Assembly: GCA_030836535.1 (NCBI GenBank)
Contig: JAURPT010000026.1
Span: forward strand, 1-41,578
Direction of reading: 5' to 3'
Source of the DNA: Alphaproteobacteria bacterium
GTDB taxonomy: Bacteria; Pseudomonadota; Alphaproteobacteria; SMXS01
Length of the DNA stretch: 41,578 bases
Shown here piece by piece: positions 7,702-15,609 of the stretch. The position numbers were made by a program, and so were the translations under genes. Numbering within the stretch: the first letter of the stretch is position 1; every line of letters begins with the position of its first letter. Below the pieces are notes generated by a model. That model was not told where the DNA came from, ran no database searches, and saw only the letters and a list, made by a program, of their open reading frames with translations.

Positions 7702-8723
7702 TGGCTGTCGAAATGAAGAGTCACCAGTTCCGGCGTGAACGCGAAGACACGTGGAAGCAGCTGGAATATCTCACCACCAAGGCAGAAAAAAAGGGCATCA
7801 AGTCACTGGATGCTGATGAAATTACCCGCCTGCCGCAGCTGTACCGGGCCACGCTGTCTTCACTTTCCGTCGCACGGGCCATTTCGCTGGACCAGAACGT
7901 CCTTACCTATCTTGAGGGGCTGGCGACACGGGCTCATCTGGTGCTGTATGGCAACCACGAGCGGGCCTATGAGGCATTCTCGCAATTTTTTGACCACCGC
8001 TTGCCGCGGGCTATTCGCGCCATGGGCTGGGAACTGGCCCTGGCCACATTGACGTTGCTGCTTGGTGCCCTGGCCGGTTTCTTTCTGACAATGATGGACC
8101 CAGACTGGTTCTACGCCTTTGTCAATTCAGAGATCGCACAGGGGCGCACGCCAACCACGTCGACAGAAGAGCTCCGCGAAGTGATTGACGGATCCAAGAG
8201 CAACGGCGTTGCTGGCCTCGACCTGTTCACAACCTTCCTGGTGACGCACAATGCCCAGGTAGGCATCACGGCCTTTGCACTGGGGATCGCCTTTGGTCTG
8301 CCAACGCTGTACCTGCTGTTCAGCACGGGCACCATGCTAGGCGGTTTCCTTGCGCTCTATGCCAGCCGCGACCTGGGCGTTGAGTTGGGTGGGTGGTTGA
8401 TGATCCACGGCACCACCGAGCTATTTGCGGTCATTGTTTGCGGAGCTGCCGGGCTGCATATCGGGCGGGCCATGGTGTTCCCCGGCAAACGTCTGCGCAT
8501 GGAGAATTTGGCAACCGCAGGCAGAACAGCGGCCATGGCCGTTATGGGTGGTGTCTTTATGTTTGTTATTGCCGGGTTCCTGGAGGGGTTTGGGCGACAA
8601 CTCATCATTGACACCGTCACCAGATATACCATTGCCACGGTCATGCTGGTGTTGTGGTGCAGCTATTTCTATCTGGCCGGTCACAAGAAAGAAGACGATG
8701 CGCAATCTATTCAAGCGCAGTAG
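7701..8723 (+). CDS. stage II sporulation protein M (SpoIIM/DUF95) family membrane protein
   Basis: 340 residues. An N-terminal cytoplasmic helical region of about 110 residues (REREDTWKQLEYL...) is followed by five or so membrane segments. The SpoIIM signatures are present: NAQVGITAFALGIAFGLPT, TMLGGFLALYASRDLG and HGTTELFAVIVCGAAGLHIG. In Firmicutes SpoIIM belongs to the engulfment machinery; in non-sporulating proteobacteria the family travels with RDD, MoxR and DUF58 and its role is not established. The start is fused to the DUF58 stop as TAATG, and the downstream RDD gene starts inside its last 26 bases, so translation of all three should be coupled. Confidence 0.9.
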   Translation: MAVEMKSHQFRREREDTWKQLEYLTTKAEKKGIKSLDADEITRLPQLYRATLSSLSVARAISLDQNVLTYLEGLATRAHLVLYGNHERAYEAFSQFFDHRLPRAIRAMGWELALATLTLLLGALAGFFLTMMDPDWFYAFVNSEIAQGRTPTTSTEELREVIDGSKSNGVAGLDLFTTFLVTHNAQVGITAFALGIAFGLPTLYLLFSTGTMLGGFLALYASRDLGVELGGWLMIHGTTELFAVIVCGAAGLHIGRAMVFPGKRLRMENLATAGRTAAMAVMGGVFMFVIAGFLEGFGRQLIIDTVTRYTIATVMLVLWCSYFYLAGHKKEDDAQSIQAQ

Positions 8724-9615
8724 CAGGCCCAAAGCCGTCCGCGCGCCCAGTGGCCGTGAAATTCGGGCACTGGAAACCGCAGAAGGCGTTGCCCTGCAAC
8801 TTGAATTGGCCAGTGTGGGCGAGCGGATTGCCGCCTTTGCCCTCGACATGGTGATTCAGTTTTTCGGCATTCTTGCTGTCAGTGTCGGTGTTGGGTTCAT
8901 TTCTTCAGCCATGGACTCACCACAATTCTGGGTCATTTTTGTCATGCTATTCACCTTTTTGGGCCGGAATTTCTATTTCATCTTTTTCGAACTACGCTGG
9001 GCAGGTCAAACACCGGGTAAGCGGGTGGCTAAAATCCGGGTCATCAATCGTGGCGAAGGCAGGCTGACCGCAGACGCCATATTTGCGCGAAACCTGCTTC
9101 GGGAAATTGAACTGTTCCTGCCGCTGACCCTGTTAATGGCCATGAACCTGACAGATGGTGCCAGCGGGCGGACAATCACGCTGGCGGCTATATGGACAAC
9201 AATCCTGCTGCTGTTTCCCCTGTTCAACCGCGACAATCTGCGCGCCGGCGATCTGATCGCAGGGACACTGGTTGTCCATAAAAACACCCAGGCGCTTTTG
9301 GCAGATGCTGCAGAAGTAGCCGAGGCGCAGGACGAAGCCATCCATTTCACCAGCCGGCAACTGGGCTTTTATGGAGAATTCGAGCTCCAGAAGCTCGAAG
9401 ATATTATGCGGTCCAAGACCTTCTGGTCGCGCGATGATGAACTCAAACGGGTGGCGCAAACCATTGCCAACAAGATCGGCTGGGAAGGTAATGAGCCTGA
9501 AACACAGACCCGGTCTTTCCTGTCCGCCTTTTATGCGGCGCAGCGCAACCAGTTGGAAGGCCGGATGCTGATGGGCAACCGCCGCGCGTCAAAGCACGAC
9601 GACGCCTCCGAATAA
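8698..9615 (+). CDS. RDD family membrane protein
   Basis: Start ATG at 8698, inside the 3' end of the SpoIIM gene; AAGAAAGAAG just upstream is a poor but usable ribosome site. The 305-residue protein carries the RDD signature: ERIAAFALDMVIQFF, then GQTPGKRVAKIRVI, then DNLRAGDLIAGTLVVHK, with about four transmembrane helices. A cytoplasmic C-terminal region of roughly 100 residues (FTSRQLGFYGEFELQKLEDIM...) is longer than in minimal RDD proteins. RDD proteins have been proposed as transporters or membrane-organising factors; none is firmly characterised in this context. It is the last gene of the operon; three bases separate its stop from the convergent pseudogene's stop. Confidence 0.9.
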   Translation: MRNLFKRSSRPKAVRAPSGREIRALETAEGVALQLELASVGERIAAFALDMVIQFFGILAVSVGVGFISSAMDSPQFWVIFVMLFTFLGRNFYFIFFELRWAGQTPGKRVAKIRVINRGEGRLTADAIFARNLLREIELFLPLTLLMAMNLTDGASGRTITLAAIWTTILLLFPLFNRDNLRAGDLIAGTLVVHKNTQALLADAAEVAEAQDEAIHFTSRQLGFYGEFELQKLEDIMRSKTFWSRDDELKRVAQTIANKIGWEGNEPETQTRSFLSAFYAAQRNQLEGRMLMGNRRASKHDDASE

Positions 9616-9618
9616 CTG

Positions 9619-10364
9619 TTATTCGAACGTGCTGATGATGGATTCTGCGTTGCCGCCTTCTTTGGCCACCAGCAAATGTTCATACAAGACAGCAACAAAT
9701 ATAGCCTCCACCGCCGACACTATACATAGCCAGGCATTTTCCAGCCGCCAGCTATACTGCCACGGCACCAGGTCACCCAGAAACACGACTGCCAATGTGA
9801 AAAAAAGTACAACACGAAGCCCAAAAAAATCCGCCACCGACACCCTTTGGTCAACGCGGCGCTCCGTTCCATGCTGACAAAAGCATCTGCATCTTCAAGC
9901 ACCAATACCGGAATAACAATAGCGAACATCAGTCCCAGAATGATGCTCGGTATGACCAACAACAGTAAGCCGATGGTGGTCGCAATTCCCACCATGATCA
10001 TGGCGCCGATAGCGCTGCCCAATTTCCGCATCCCAGCTGATGCGGCGTCCGTCAGGAAAACCTCTCGACCCCGCATGCGACCGACAATAAAGGGGGCAAC
10101 AATTAGTCCCTGTATCGTTGCCATAAGGGAATAAAGAATGTTTTCTACGCCGGTCGTAGCGCCCAGAATAAACCCAACAAAGCCTTCGTCTTCGTCGCCA
10201 ATATCCGGAAATTCGCGGAAAAACAGATCGAATGCGATCAAGGGTGAAAACACCAGCAGCGACAACAGTAGTAAGGGCAAAAAGTTCCTAAAAAACTACT
10301 GACCGGTTCCTGTCAGCACGGCGCCAATTGACATAGTGCCGGTTTGCACGACCGATTCATTCAT
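9619..10364 (-). pseudogene. disrupted paralog of the neighbouring polytopic membrane protein (TAG plus frameshift)
   Basis: A gene of about 248 codons can be traced from the ATG at 10364 (MNESVVQTGT...) to the TAA at 9619. It has two lesions: an in-frame TAG at 10296-10298 (codon 23), and loss of frame inside a run of seven T (minus strand; 9800-9806). One extra T there would join LGFVLYFF to FTLAVVFLGD. Alignment to the intact gene at 10435-11232 supports both: SIGAVLTGTGQ-stop-FFRNFL against SIGSVIGETFSLYGGNFL with no gap, RSAALTKGCRWRIF against RSRELTKGHKWGIF, and matching tails ending in TFE / VFE. GAGAG lies upstream of the start. It looks like a decaying tandem duplicate; a homopolymer sequencing error could explain the frameshift but not the TAG. 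Confidence 0.8.
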
Positions 10365-10379
10365 ATCATCACTCTCTCA

Positions 10380-10412
10380 AAAGAAAACGGGGCGACCATA
10401 GATAGCCGCCCC
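10380..10412 (-). terminator. intrinsic terminator of the 10435-11232 gene
   Basis: On the minus strand GGGGCG (10412-10407) pairs with CGCCCC (10394-10389) around a 12-base loop and is followed by GTTTTCTTTT. It lies 23 bases past the stop codon of the membrane protein and would insulate it from the broken paralog. Confidence 0.6.
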
Positions 10413-10434
10413 GGTACTTTTTGATGGACAAGTC

Positions 10435-11232
10435 CTATTCGAAGACCGCTGCCATCTGTTCGATGCTGACGCCTTCCTTGGACTCACGCAGATTGGTGTA
10501 AAGCGAGGCAAAGAAGGTGCTCGATAGGGCCAACAAAATGGCATAACTCAGCAATGTACCAATAAGAGCGCCAATTTCACCCAGGGCAATCGACACCATA
10601 ATCAATACCAGCTGAATGATCATTGAGATAATGTAGAAGACCAGATAGCCCCCAAAAATGCCCCATTTATGGCCTTTGGTAAGCTCCCGGCTGCGCCCCA
10701 ACGCCTCGATAGGACCAAGACCTTCCGCCAGAATAACCGGCCAGGTCACGATCAACATCAGCGCAATAATGATCCCCGGAATGATCAGGAAGATCATGCC
10801 AATACCGATCAGCACCGTCATCACAATCGAGGCCAACACCAGCGGAATGATCTTCACCAAGGCCCGGCCAATCATGGCTCCAAGGCCGACATCATTCCCG
10901 CTTTTTGACTCAATAGCGCCATAGGTGATGGCACCACTGCCCACGGAAAAGGCCAGCAGCATAAAGAACATGCTGGTCACCAGGCCTGTCATCATGGCCC
11001 CAATCGCACCCGGGTCTGCGATTGCTGAATTGGGATCAAAAGCACCACTGCCCGTCACTGCCGCCATCCCCATGGTGGCCACCATGATCGCCAAAACTGG
11101 TACGTATATGAGAATACCCGTGACGGTGAATTTCAGGAAATTGCCACCATACAGGCTGAATGTCTCACCAATCACCGAGCCGATGCTGAACGGCTTGCCG
11201 CCCCCCACGGCGCTTTCGATATCTGAACTCAT
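10435..11232 (-). CDS. polytopic membrane protein, GPDPase_memb/DUF975-like
   Basis: 265 residues from the ATG at 11232, preceded by GGGGAGGATCTA, an excellent ribosome site. About six hydrophobic segments are seen, including FLKFTVTGILIYVPVLAIMV and FLIIPGIIIALMLIVTWPVI. The amphipathic stretch GPIEALGRSRELTKGHKWGIFG is typical of the membrane domain found in some glycerophosphodiester phosphodiesterases and related YciC/DUF975 proteins. No catalytic domain is attached. It faces the MoxR/DUF58/SpoIIM/RDD operon; related membrane proteins might act with that module, but this is inference from position. The adjacent broken gene is a tandem paralog, so this is the surviving copy. Confidence 0.8.
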   Translation of the reverse strand: MSSDIESAVGGGKPFSIGSVIGETFSLYGGNFLKFTVTGILIYVPVLAIMVATMGMAAVTGSGAFDPNSAIADPGAIGAMMTGLVTSMFFMLLAFSVGSGAITYGAIESKSGNDVGLGAMIGRALVKIIPLVLASIVMTVLIGIGMIFLIIPGIIIALMLIVTWPVILAEGLGPIEALGRSRELTKGHKWGIFGGYLVFYIISMIIQLVLIMVSIALGEIGALIGTLLSYAILLALSSTFFASLYTNLRESKEGVSIEQMAAVFE

Positions 11233-11457
11233 TAGATCCTCCCCAATCTAGTGGGCCGCAATACAAGCCTGGCCCTTACCTTTCGAAACGCGAAAAAGCT
11301 TAGCACAGGCCCACTTGTACACAAGACCAATATGTACCGCGCGCCTCGGACGCACCCGCCCTGCCTCTCGGATTCGGGGGGTAGTCCTGCCAAGGATATT
11401 TTGCCAGCATGCGGACCGCACGATATGCTGTGCGCACCATAACCGGGGGAGGGAACC

Positions 11458-13410
11458 ATGGGACAATACGACAATATCTTTCAGCCTATCCAGGTCGGCG
11501 GGGTCACGATCCCCAACCGAATTGTCCGTGCACCCCATGGCACGCTTTTGTTTGGCGATGACCTGATTGCCTATCACGAAGCCCGCGCCAAAGGCGGGGT
11601 TGGCATGTCAACCCTGGAGGCCACCAGTGTGCATGCCCATGCACCCGGTCGTATCCCGCTATGGTCCGATGACTGCAAGCCCTTCTACGAAAAACTGGTC
11701 GAAACCATAGAACCCCACGGGATGAAGCTGTTTCAACAGATCTACTATCCCGGCGCTACCGCCATGGGGCCGGATGGCGAGGCATGGTCGTCGAGCGCCG
11801 TGCCTAATCCCATGGGTAATGTCATGCCGTTCGAGATGACCAAAACGCAGATCGACGACATGGTCGGCGCTTTTGCCTCTGCGGCCCGCCGCCTGTGTGA
11901 AGCGGGCATGCATGGGGTCGATATTCATGCGTCCTCTGGCTATTTGATCCACGAATTCCTGTCGCCCGCCCTGAACAAGCGTGAAGACTACTATGGCGGC
12001 TCCTTCGAGAACCGCATGCGCTTCCTGCTTGAGGTGATTGCCGCCGTGCGCGCCGAGGTGCCAGACCCCAACTTTGTGGTCGGTGTGCGCATCCCGAACG
12101 AAGACTATGTCCCCGGCGGCCTGACAGCCGAAGACAATGCCGAGATCGCCAAGGTCGTTGACCCGCTGGTCGATTATGTATCGCTGCATATGGGCGCCTA
12201 TTGGCGCTTCCACAAGCTGATCGCCCCGTCAGACGACCCGCTGGGGATTGAGATGATCCCCAACAAGAAAATCACGCCCTTTATTACCAAGCCGCGCATT
12301 GTCACGGGTCGCATCATGACCATGGATCACGCGAGCTCCATCGTTGGCAGTGGCGAGGCCGATATGGTCTCCATGGTCCGCGCGCTGATTGCCGACCCGG
12401 AACTGGTCAACAAGGCTAAGCGCGGTGAAGAACACAAAATCCGCCCCTGCGTTGGCTCCAATATGGGTTGCGTTGGCCGGGTGATGAGCGGCGGCACACT
12501 CAGCTGTGTGGTAAACCTGTCTGCAGCCCGCGAAAAAGACATCAGCTTCGAGCCAAATGACACGACCGAAAGCGCCAAGAAGGTGCTTGTCGTTGGTGGC
12601 GGCCCGGCCGGTATGGAAGCCGCCCGCACCGCTGCCCTGCGCGGCCATAATGTAGAACTGCATGAAGCTGGCCGCAGGCTCGGTGGTCAAGTAGCCCTGG
12701 CCGCCAGTGCCCCGCACCGGGCAGATTTGGGCACGATCACCCAATATCTGGCAGAGGAAATCCAGGACCTTGGCGTGGACATTCGCCTGAATTCCTATGT
12801 TGATGCCGACATGGTCAATGAAATTTCACCCGACGAGATCATTATCGCCACAGGCACCACACCGCGGGATGACGGCTTCCAGCTTTCAACGCCAGCTGAC
12901 CCCATCAAGGGCCACGACCTGCCGCATGTTCATAATTCCTGGTCGCTGTTCGGGGTGGGCCAGACTCCGAATATTGAGGGGCCTGCGGTTATTTTTGATG
13001 ATACCGGCACCTTTGAGGCCCTGTCGGTCTCCGATGTGCTGCTGAAGGCGGGCGTCCATGTTACGCTCGTTTCCCGCACCGAGGCCATGGCCGGGAATAC
13101 GCCTTACCCACCGGTGACAGCCGGGGCGGCGCGTGAACGCCTGATGTCCTCAGACTTCGACTTTATTGGCGGGCATTACCTGCGCGAAGTGCGCGAAGAC
13201 AGCGTCGACATCGGCGTGTTGTTTACCGACCGTGTGCGAACGCTGGAGGCCAAAACCGTTGTGCTGGTGTCCTATAACGAGCCCAACCGCGAACTGGCAG
13301 AAGCCCTGATGAACACCAACCGGTCCATGCATCTGGTCGGTGACGTCAAAGGCCGCAACTCCATGATGTCGGCCATTCATGAAGGGGCCGAACTGGCCCG
13401 AAGCCTGTAG
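11458..13410 (+). CDS. FMN/FAD oxidoreductase of the Old Yellow Enzyme / 2,4-dienoyl-CoA reductase family
   Basis: 650 residues, the normal size for the three-part DCR/trimethylamine-dehydrogenase class. An N-terminal FMN TIM barrel (FQPIQVGGVTIPNRIV ... HASSGYLIHEFLSP with the conserved Tyr ... GEADMVSMVRALIADPEL) leads to an Fe-S segment, then an NAD(P)/FAD Rossmann domain (VLVVGGGPAGMEAARTA). The cluster motif is odd: family members have C-x2-C-x3-C-x11-C, but here Cys331, Ser334, Cys338 and Cys350 occupy the four places. Substrate unknown; relatives reduce enoyl thioesters or demethylate amines. GGGAGG precedes the ATG. The SDR gene follows after 28 bases, so both probably act in one catabolic route. 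Confidence 0.88.
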   Translation: MGQYDNIFQPIQVGGVTIPNRIVRAPHGTLLFGDDLIAYHEARAKGGVGMSTLEATSVHAHAPGRIPLWSDDCKPFYEKLVETIEPHGMKLFQQIYYPGATAMGPDGEAWSSSAVPNPMGNVMPFEMTKTQIDDMVGAFASAARRLCEAGMHGVDIHASSGYLIHEFLSPALNKREDYYGGSFENRMRFLLEVIAAVRAEVPDPNFVVGVRIPNEDYVPGGLTAEDNAEIAKVVDPLVDYVSLHMGAYWRFHKLIAPSDDPLGIEMIPNKKITPFITKPRIVTGRIMTMDHASSIVGSGEADMVSMVRALIADPELVNKAKRGEEHKIRPCVGSNMGCVGRVMSGGTLSCVVNLSAAREKDISFEPNDTTESAKKVLVVGGGPAGMEAARTAALRGHNVELHEAGRRLGGQVALAASAPHRADLGTITQYLAEEIQDLGVDIRLNSYVDADMVNEISPDEIIIATGTTPRDDGFQLSTPADPIKGHDLPHVHNSWSLFGVGQTPNIEGPAVIFDDTGTFEALSVSDVLLKAGVHVTLVSRTEAMAGNTPYPPVTAGAARERLMSSDFDFIGGHYLREVREDSVDIGVLFTDRVRTLEAKTVVLVSYNEPNRELAEALMNTNRSMHLVGDVKGRNSMMSAIHEGAELARSL

Positions 13411-13438
13411 ACACTGCCCCTCTTAGTAAGGAAACTCG

Positions 13439-14221
13439 ATGAGCGATCAGGATTTTGACCTGCCCAATTTCAACACGGACCTGAGTGGTGAGGTTGCCCT
13501 GGTCACCGGCACCACTGCCGGGCTGGGCAAACGCTTTGCCCTCGTACTGGCCAAATGCGGTGCCAAGGTGACGCTGACAGGCCGCCGTACCGACCGGCTG
13601 GCCGAGCTGGAAGAGGAAACTCGTGCCTTTGGCGGGGAATGTGCTTCGTTCCATCTCGACATGACCAATACCGACAGCATCATGAATATTGTGCCTGCGG
13701 TGGAAGAAAAACTCGGGTTAGTAACTATTCTGGTCAACAATGCAGGTATTCCTGATGCCCAGCGCGCCCACAAAATGCCGCTCGACCTGATTGACCGCGT
13801 TTTCGATACCAATTTACGCGGGCCCTATGTGCTCTCTTGCGAAGTGGCCAAACGACTGATTGATGAAGAAAAACCGGGGCGGATGGTAAACATCTCCTCC
13901 GTCGGCGCCTTCCGCTATGACGGCAATGGGGCCGCGCTCTATTCCATCACCAAGGCGGGCATTATCCGCATGACAGAAGCCCTGGCGGTGGAATGGGCGC
14001 GCTACAACATCAATGTAAACGCCATCGCCCCCGGCGCGTTTTCGTCAGAGATGATGGACGGCATGCTTGAGCGTGTTGGCGATATTACCCAGAACTTTCC
14101 GCGCAAACGGCTGGGCCAGCCAGCCCAGCTGGACAGCACCTTGCTCTATTTCGTCTCGCCGTCGTCAGAATGCGTAACAGGCAGTTTTGTGAAGGTCGAT
14201 GACGGCCAGGGGATCCGCTAG
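13439..14221 (+). CDS. short-chain dehydrogenase/reductase (SDR)
   Basis: 260 residues, a complete classical SDR: cofactor motif TGTTAGLG near residue 21, NNAGIPD, the catalytic Ser in VNISSVG, Tyr/Lys in YSITK, then the AIAPGAFSSEM loop. Arg residues right after the glycine motif (TGRRTDR) suggest NADP(H) preference. It probably oxidises or reduces an alcohol/ketone intermediate made or used by the flavoenzyme encoded 28 bases upstream. AAGGAAAC lies before the start. Its stop interlocks with that of hemY at CTAG, so no terminator fits between these convergent genes. Confidence 0.9.
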   Translation: MSDQDFDLPNFNTDLSGEVALVTGTTAGLGKRFALVLAKCGAKVTLTGRRTDRLAELEEETRAFGGECASFHLDMTNTDSIMNIVPAVEEKLGLVTILVNNAGIPDAQRAHKMPLDLIDRVFDTNLRGPYVLSCEVAKRLIDEEKPGRMVNISSVGAFRYDGNGAALYSITKAGIIRMTEALAVEWARYNINVNAIAPGAFSSEMMDGMLERVGDITQNFPRKRLGQPAQLDSTLLYFVSPSSECVTGSFVKVDDGQGIR

Positions 14222-15609
14222 GGCTTTTCCGGCGGCTTGGGTTCTTCTGCCTCGTCCGTCAGCAGCATCACCTCATCATCATCCGCTTCCTCGTCGGCTG
14301 ACTGATCTGCCAGTTCCGGCGGCAAGGCCACTAAGGGCGCCTTTCGCTTCAGCGGCGCCCAGACAACGCTGGCAAACTCGCTGCAATCGGCGCAGGTAAT
14401 CTGCCACGAGAAATGCTCCTGCCCACAGGAAGTGCAGTGCCAGACCGGGTCCGGCATAGCGGTCGCCATGCGGTCCTTGGCCGTTTGTGCGGCCTGGGCG
14501 TCTCCAGCCGCCAGTTCAACATCGGCTAAAAGTTGATAGGTCCGTTGTTGCGGCAACAATTCGGCCATCGCGCGCAAATGCCCGCGTGCCGGGCCTGTTA
14601 GTCCCGCCCGCAAGGCATAGACTGCCTGAGCATAAAGTGTTTCGGGTTGCGGGTCGTCTGACCCCACCATCTGATTAACCCGCTTATAACTCTGGGCCGC
14701 GCTTTCCTTGGCGCGCAGAGAGACAAAGGCCTCCACCAAATCGGGGTGGGGGCCCTGTACCCAGGCATGTTTGAGGATGCGCTGCGCCCGGCGGTACCGC
14801 TTCTTTTCATGCGCCAGCTTGGCCGCCAAAACGGCTGCTGGCACCAGGCCGGGGTCGAACTTCAGGGCCTCGTTCACATGGCGGCGGGCAATATCCGGGC
14901 TGTCAGCATCCCGTGCCCGGCAAAGCGATACCATCGCCTGCATGCGCCTGCCTTCGTCGGCATCCAGATGACCCTGGGCAATGGCCGCGCGCAGTGCCTT
15001 GGCTGCACCATCCCAGCGCCCCAGGGCAATAGCTGCCTCCACAAAAGGCCGCTGCGACCAGCCTGCCTTGGGTGCGCTCGTCTGCGCCTGTTCAGACAGC
15101 GCATAAATGGCTTCGGTATCACCGGTATCTTCAGCAATTTCCAACAAGCCACGTAACGCCAGGGGTTTGGTGCGCTTGTCGGTCTCCAGGGCCTGAAAGT
15201 GCTGCTTTGCCCCTTCATGATCTTCCAGCAGCAGCGCACTCTGCCCCTGCAATATGTGGCTAAGCGGGACATCGCCCACCAAGCGGGCAAAGCTGTCTGC
15301 ATGGCGGCGGGCACGGGCACCATCATTGGCCATCAGCGCCCCGAGGCCCCAGCCCAGCTCGTCCAGGCCCTTCTCGTAACGGGCCATCTTGCGCTGTTCG
15401 CGGTAGCCTTTGCGAATCCATCGCCACAGACGCGACACAGCAGCGGTGGCAACCATCAGCATGAAGACAATTAGCGCCAACCAGATGACCGACAGCTCAA
15501 TAACATAGCCACGCCAATTGATAGAAACCTCGCCCGGATTATCCGCCAGCCAGACAGCGCCAATAGCGAGGGCTGCAATAATCACAACATAAAGGGCGAG
15601 GCGAAGCAT
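14218..15609 (-). CDS. hemY: HemY-type inner-membrane TPR protein with C-terminal zinc ribbon
   Basis: 463 residues. Two N-terminal transmembrane helices (LYVVIIAALAIGAVWL and VIWLALIVFMLMVATAAV) flank VSINWRGYVIELS, the usual HemY_N layout, followed by TPR-like helical repeats. The end holds CTSCGQ ... CADC, a rubredoxin-like zinc ribbon of the kind seen in the TPR protein LapB, then an acidic Glu/Asp-rich tail. Despite its name, this HemY (not protoporphyrinogen oxidase) has no proven enzymatic role; it is genetically linked to hemC and hemD. Its ATG overlaps the stop of prpE by one base (TGATG), so translation is coupled. Convergent with the SDR gene. Confidence 0.85.
   Translation of the reverse strand: MLRLALYVVIIAALAIGAVWLADNPGEVSINWRGYVIELSVIWLALIVFMLMVATAAVSRLWRWIRKGYREQRKMARYEKGLDELGWGLGALMANDGARARRHADSFARLVGDVPLSHILQGQSALLLEDHEGAKQHFQALETDKRTKPLALRGLLEIAEDTGDTEAIYALSEQAQTSAPKAGWSQRPFVEAAIALGRWDGAAKALRAAIAQGHLDADEGRRMQAMVSLCRARDADSPDIARRHVNEALKFDPGLVPAAVLAAKLAHEKKRYRRAQRILKHAWVQGPHPDLVEAFVSLRAKESAAQSYKRVNQMVGSDDPQPETLYAQAVYALRAGLTGPARGHLRAMAELLPQQRTYQLLADVELAAGDAQAAQTAKDRMATAMPDPVWHCTSCGQEHFSWQITCADCSEFASVVWAPLKRKAPLVALPPELADQSADEEADDDEVMLLTDEAEEPKPPEKP

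Noticed and set aside
9619-9843. Separate 74-residue membrane protein
   Set aside because: It aligns with the C-terminal end of the neighbouring intact membrane protein and continues the 9720-10280 frame after one inserted T, so it is part of one broken gene.
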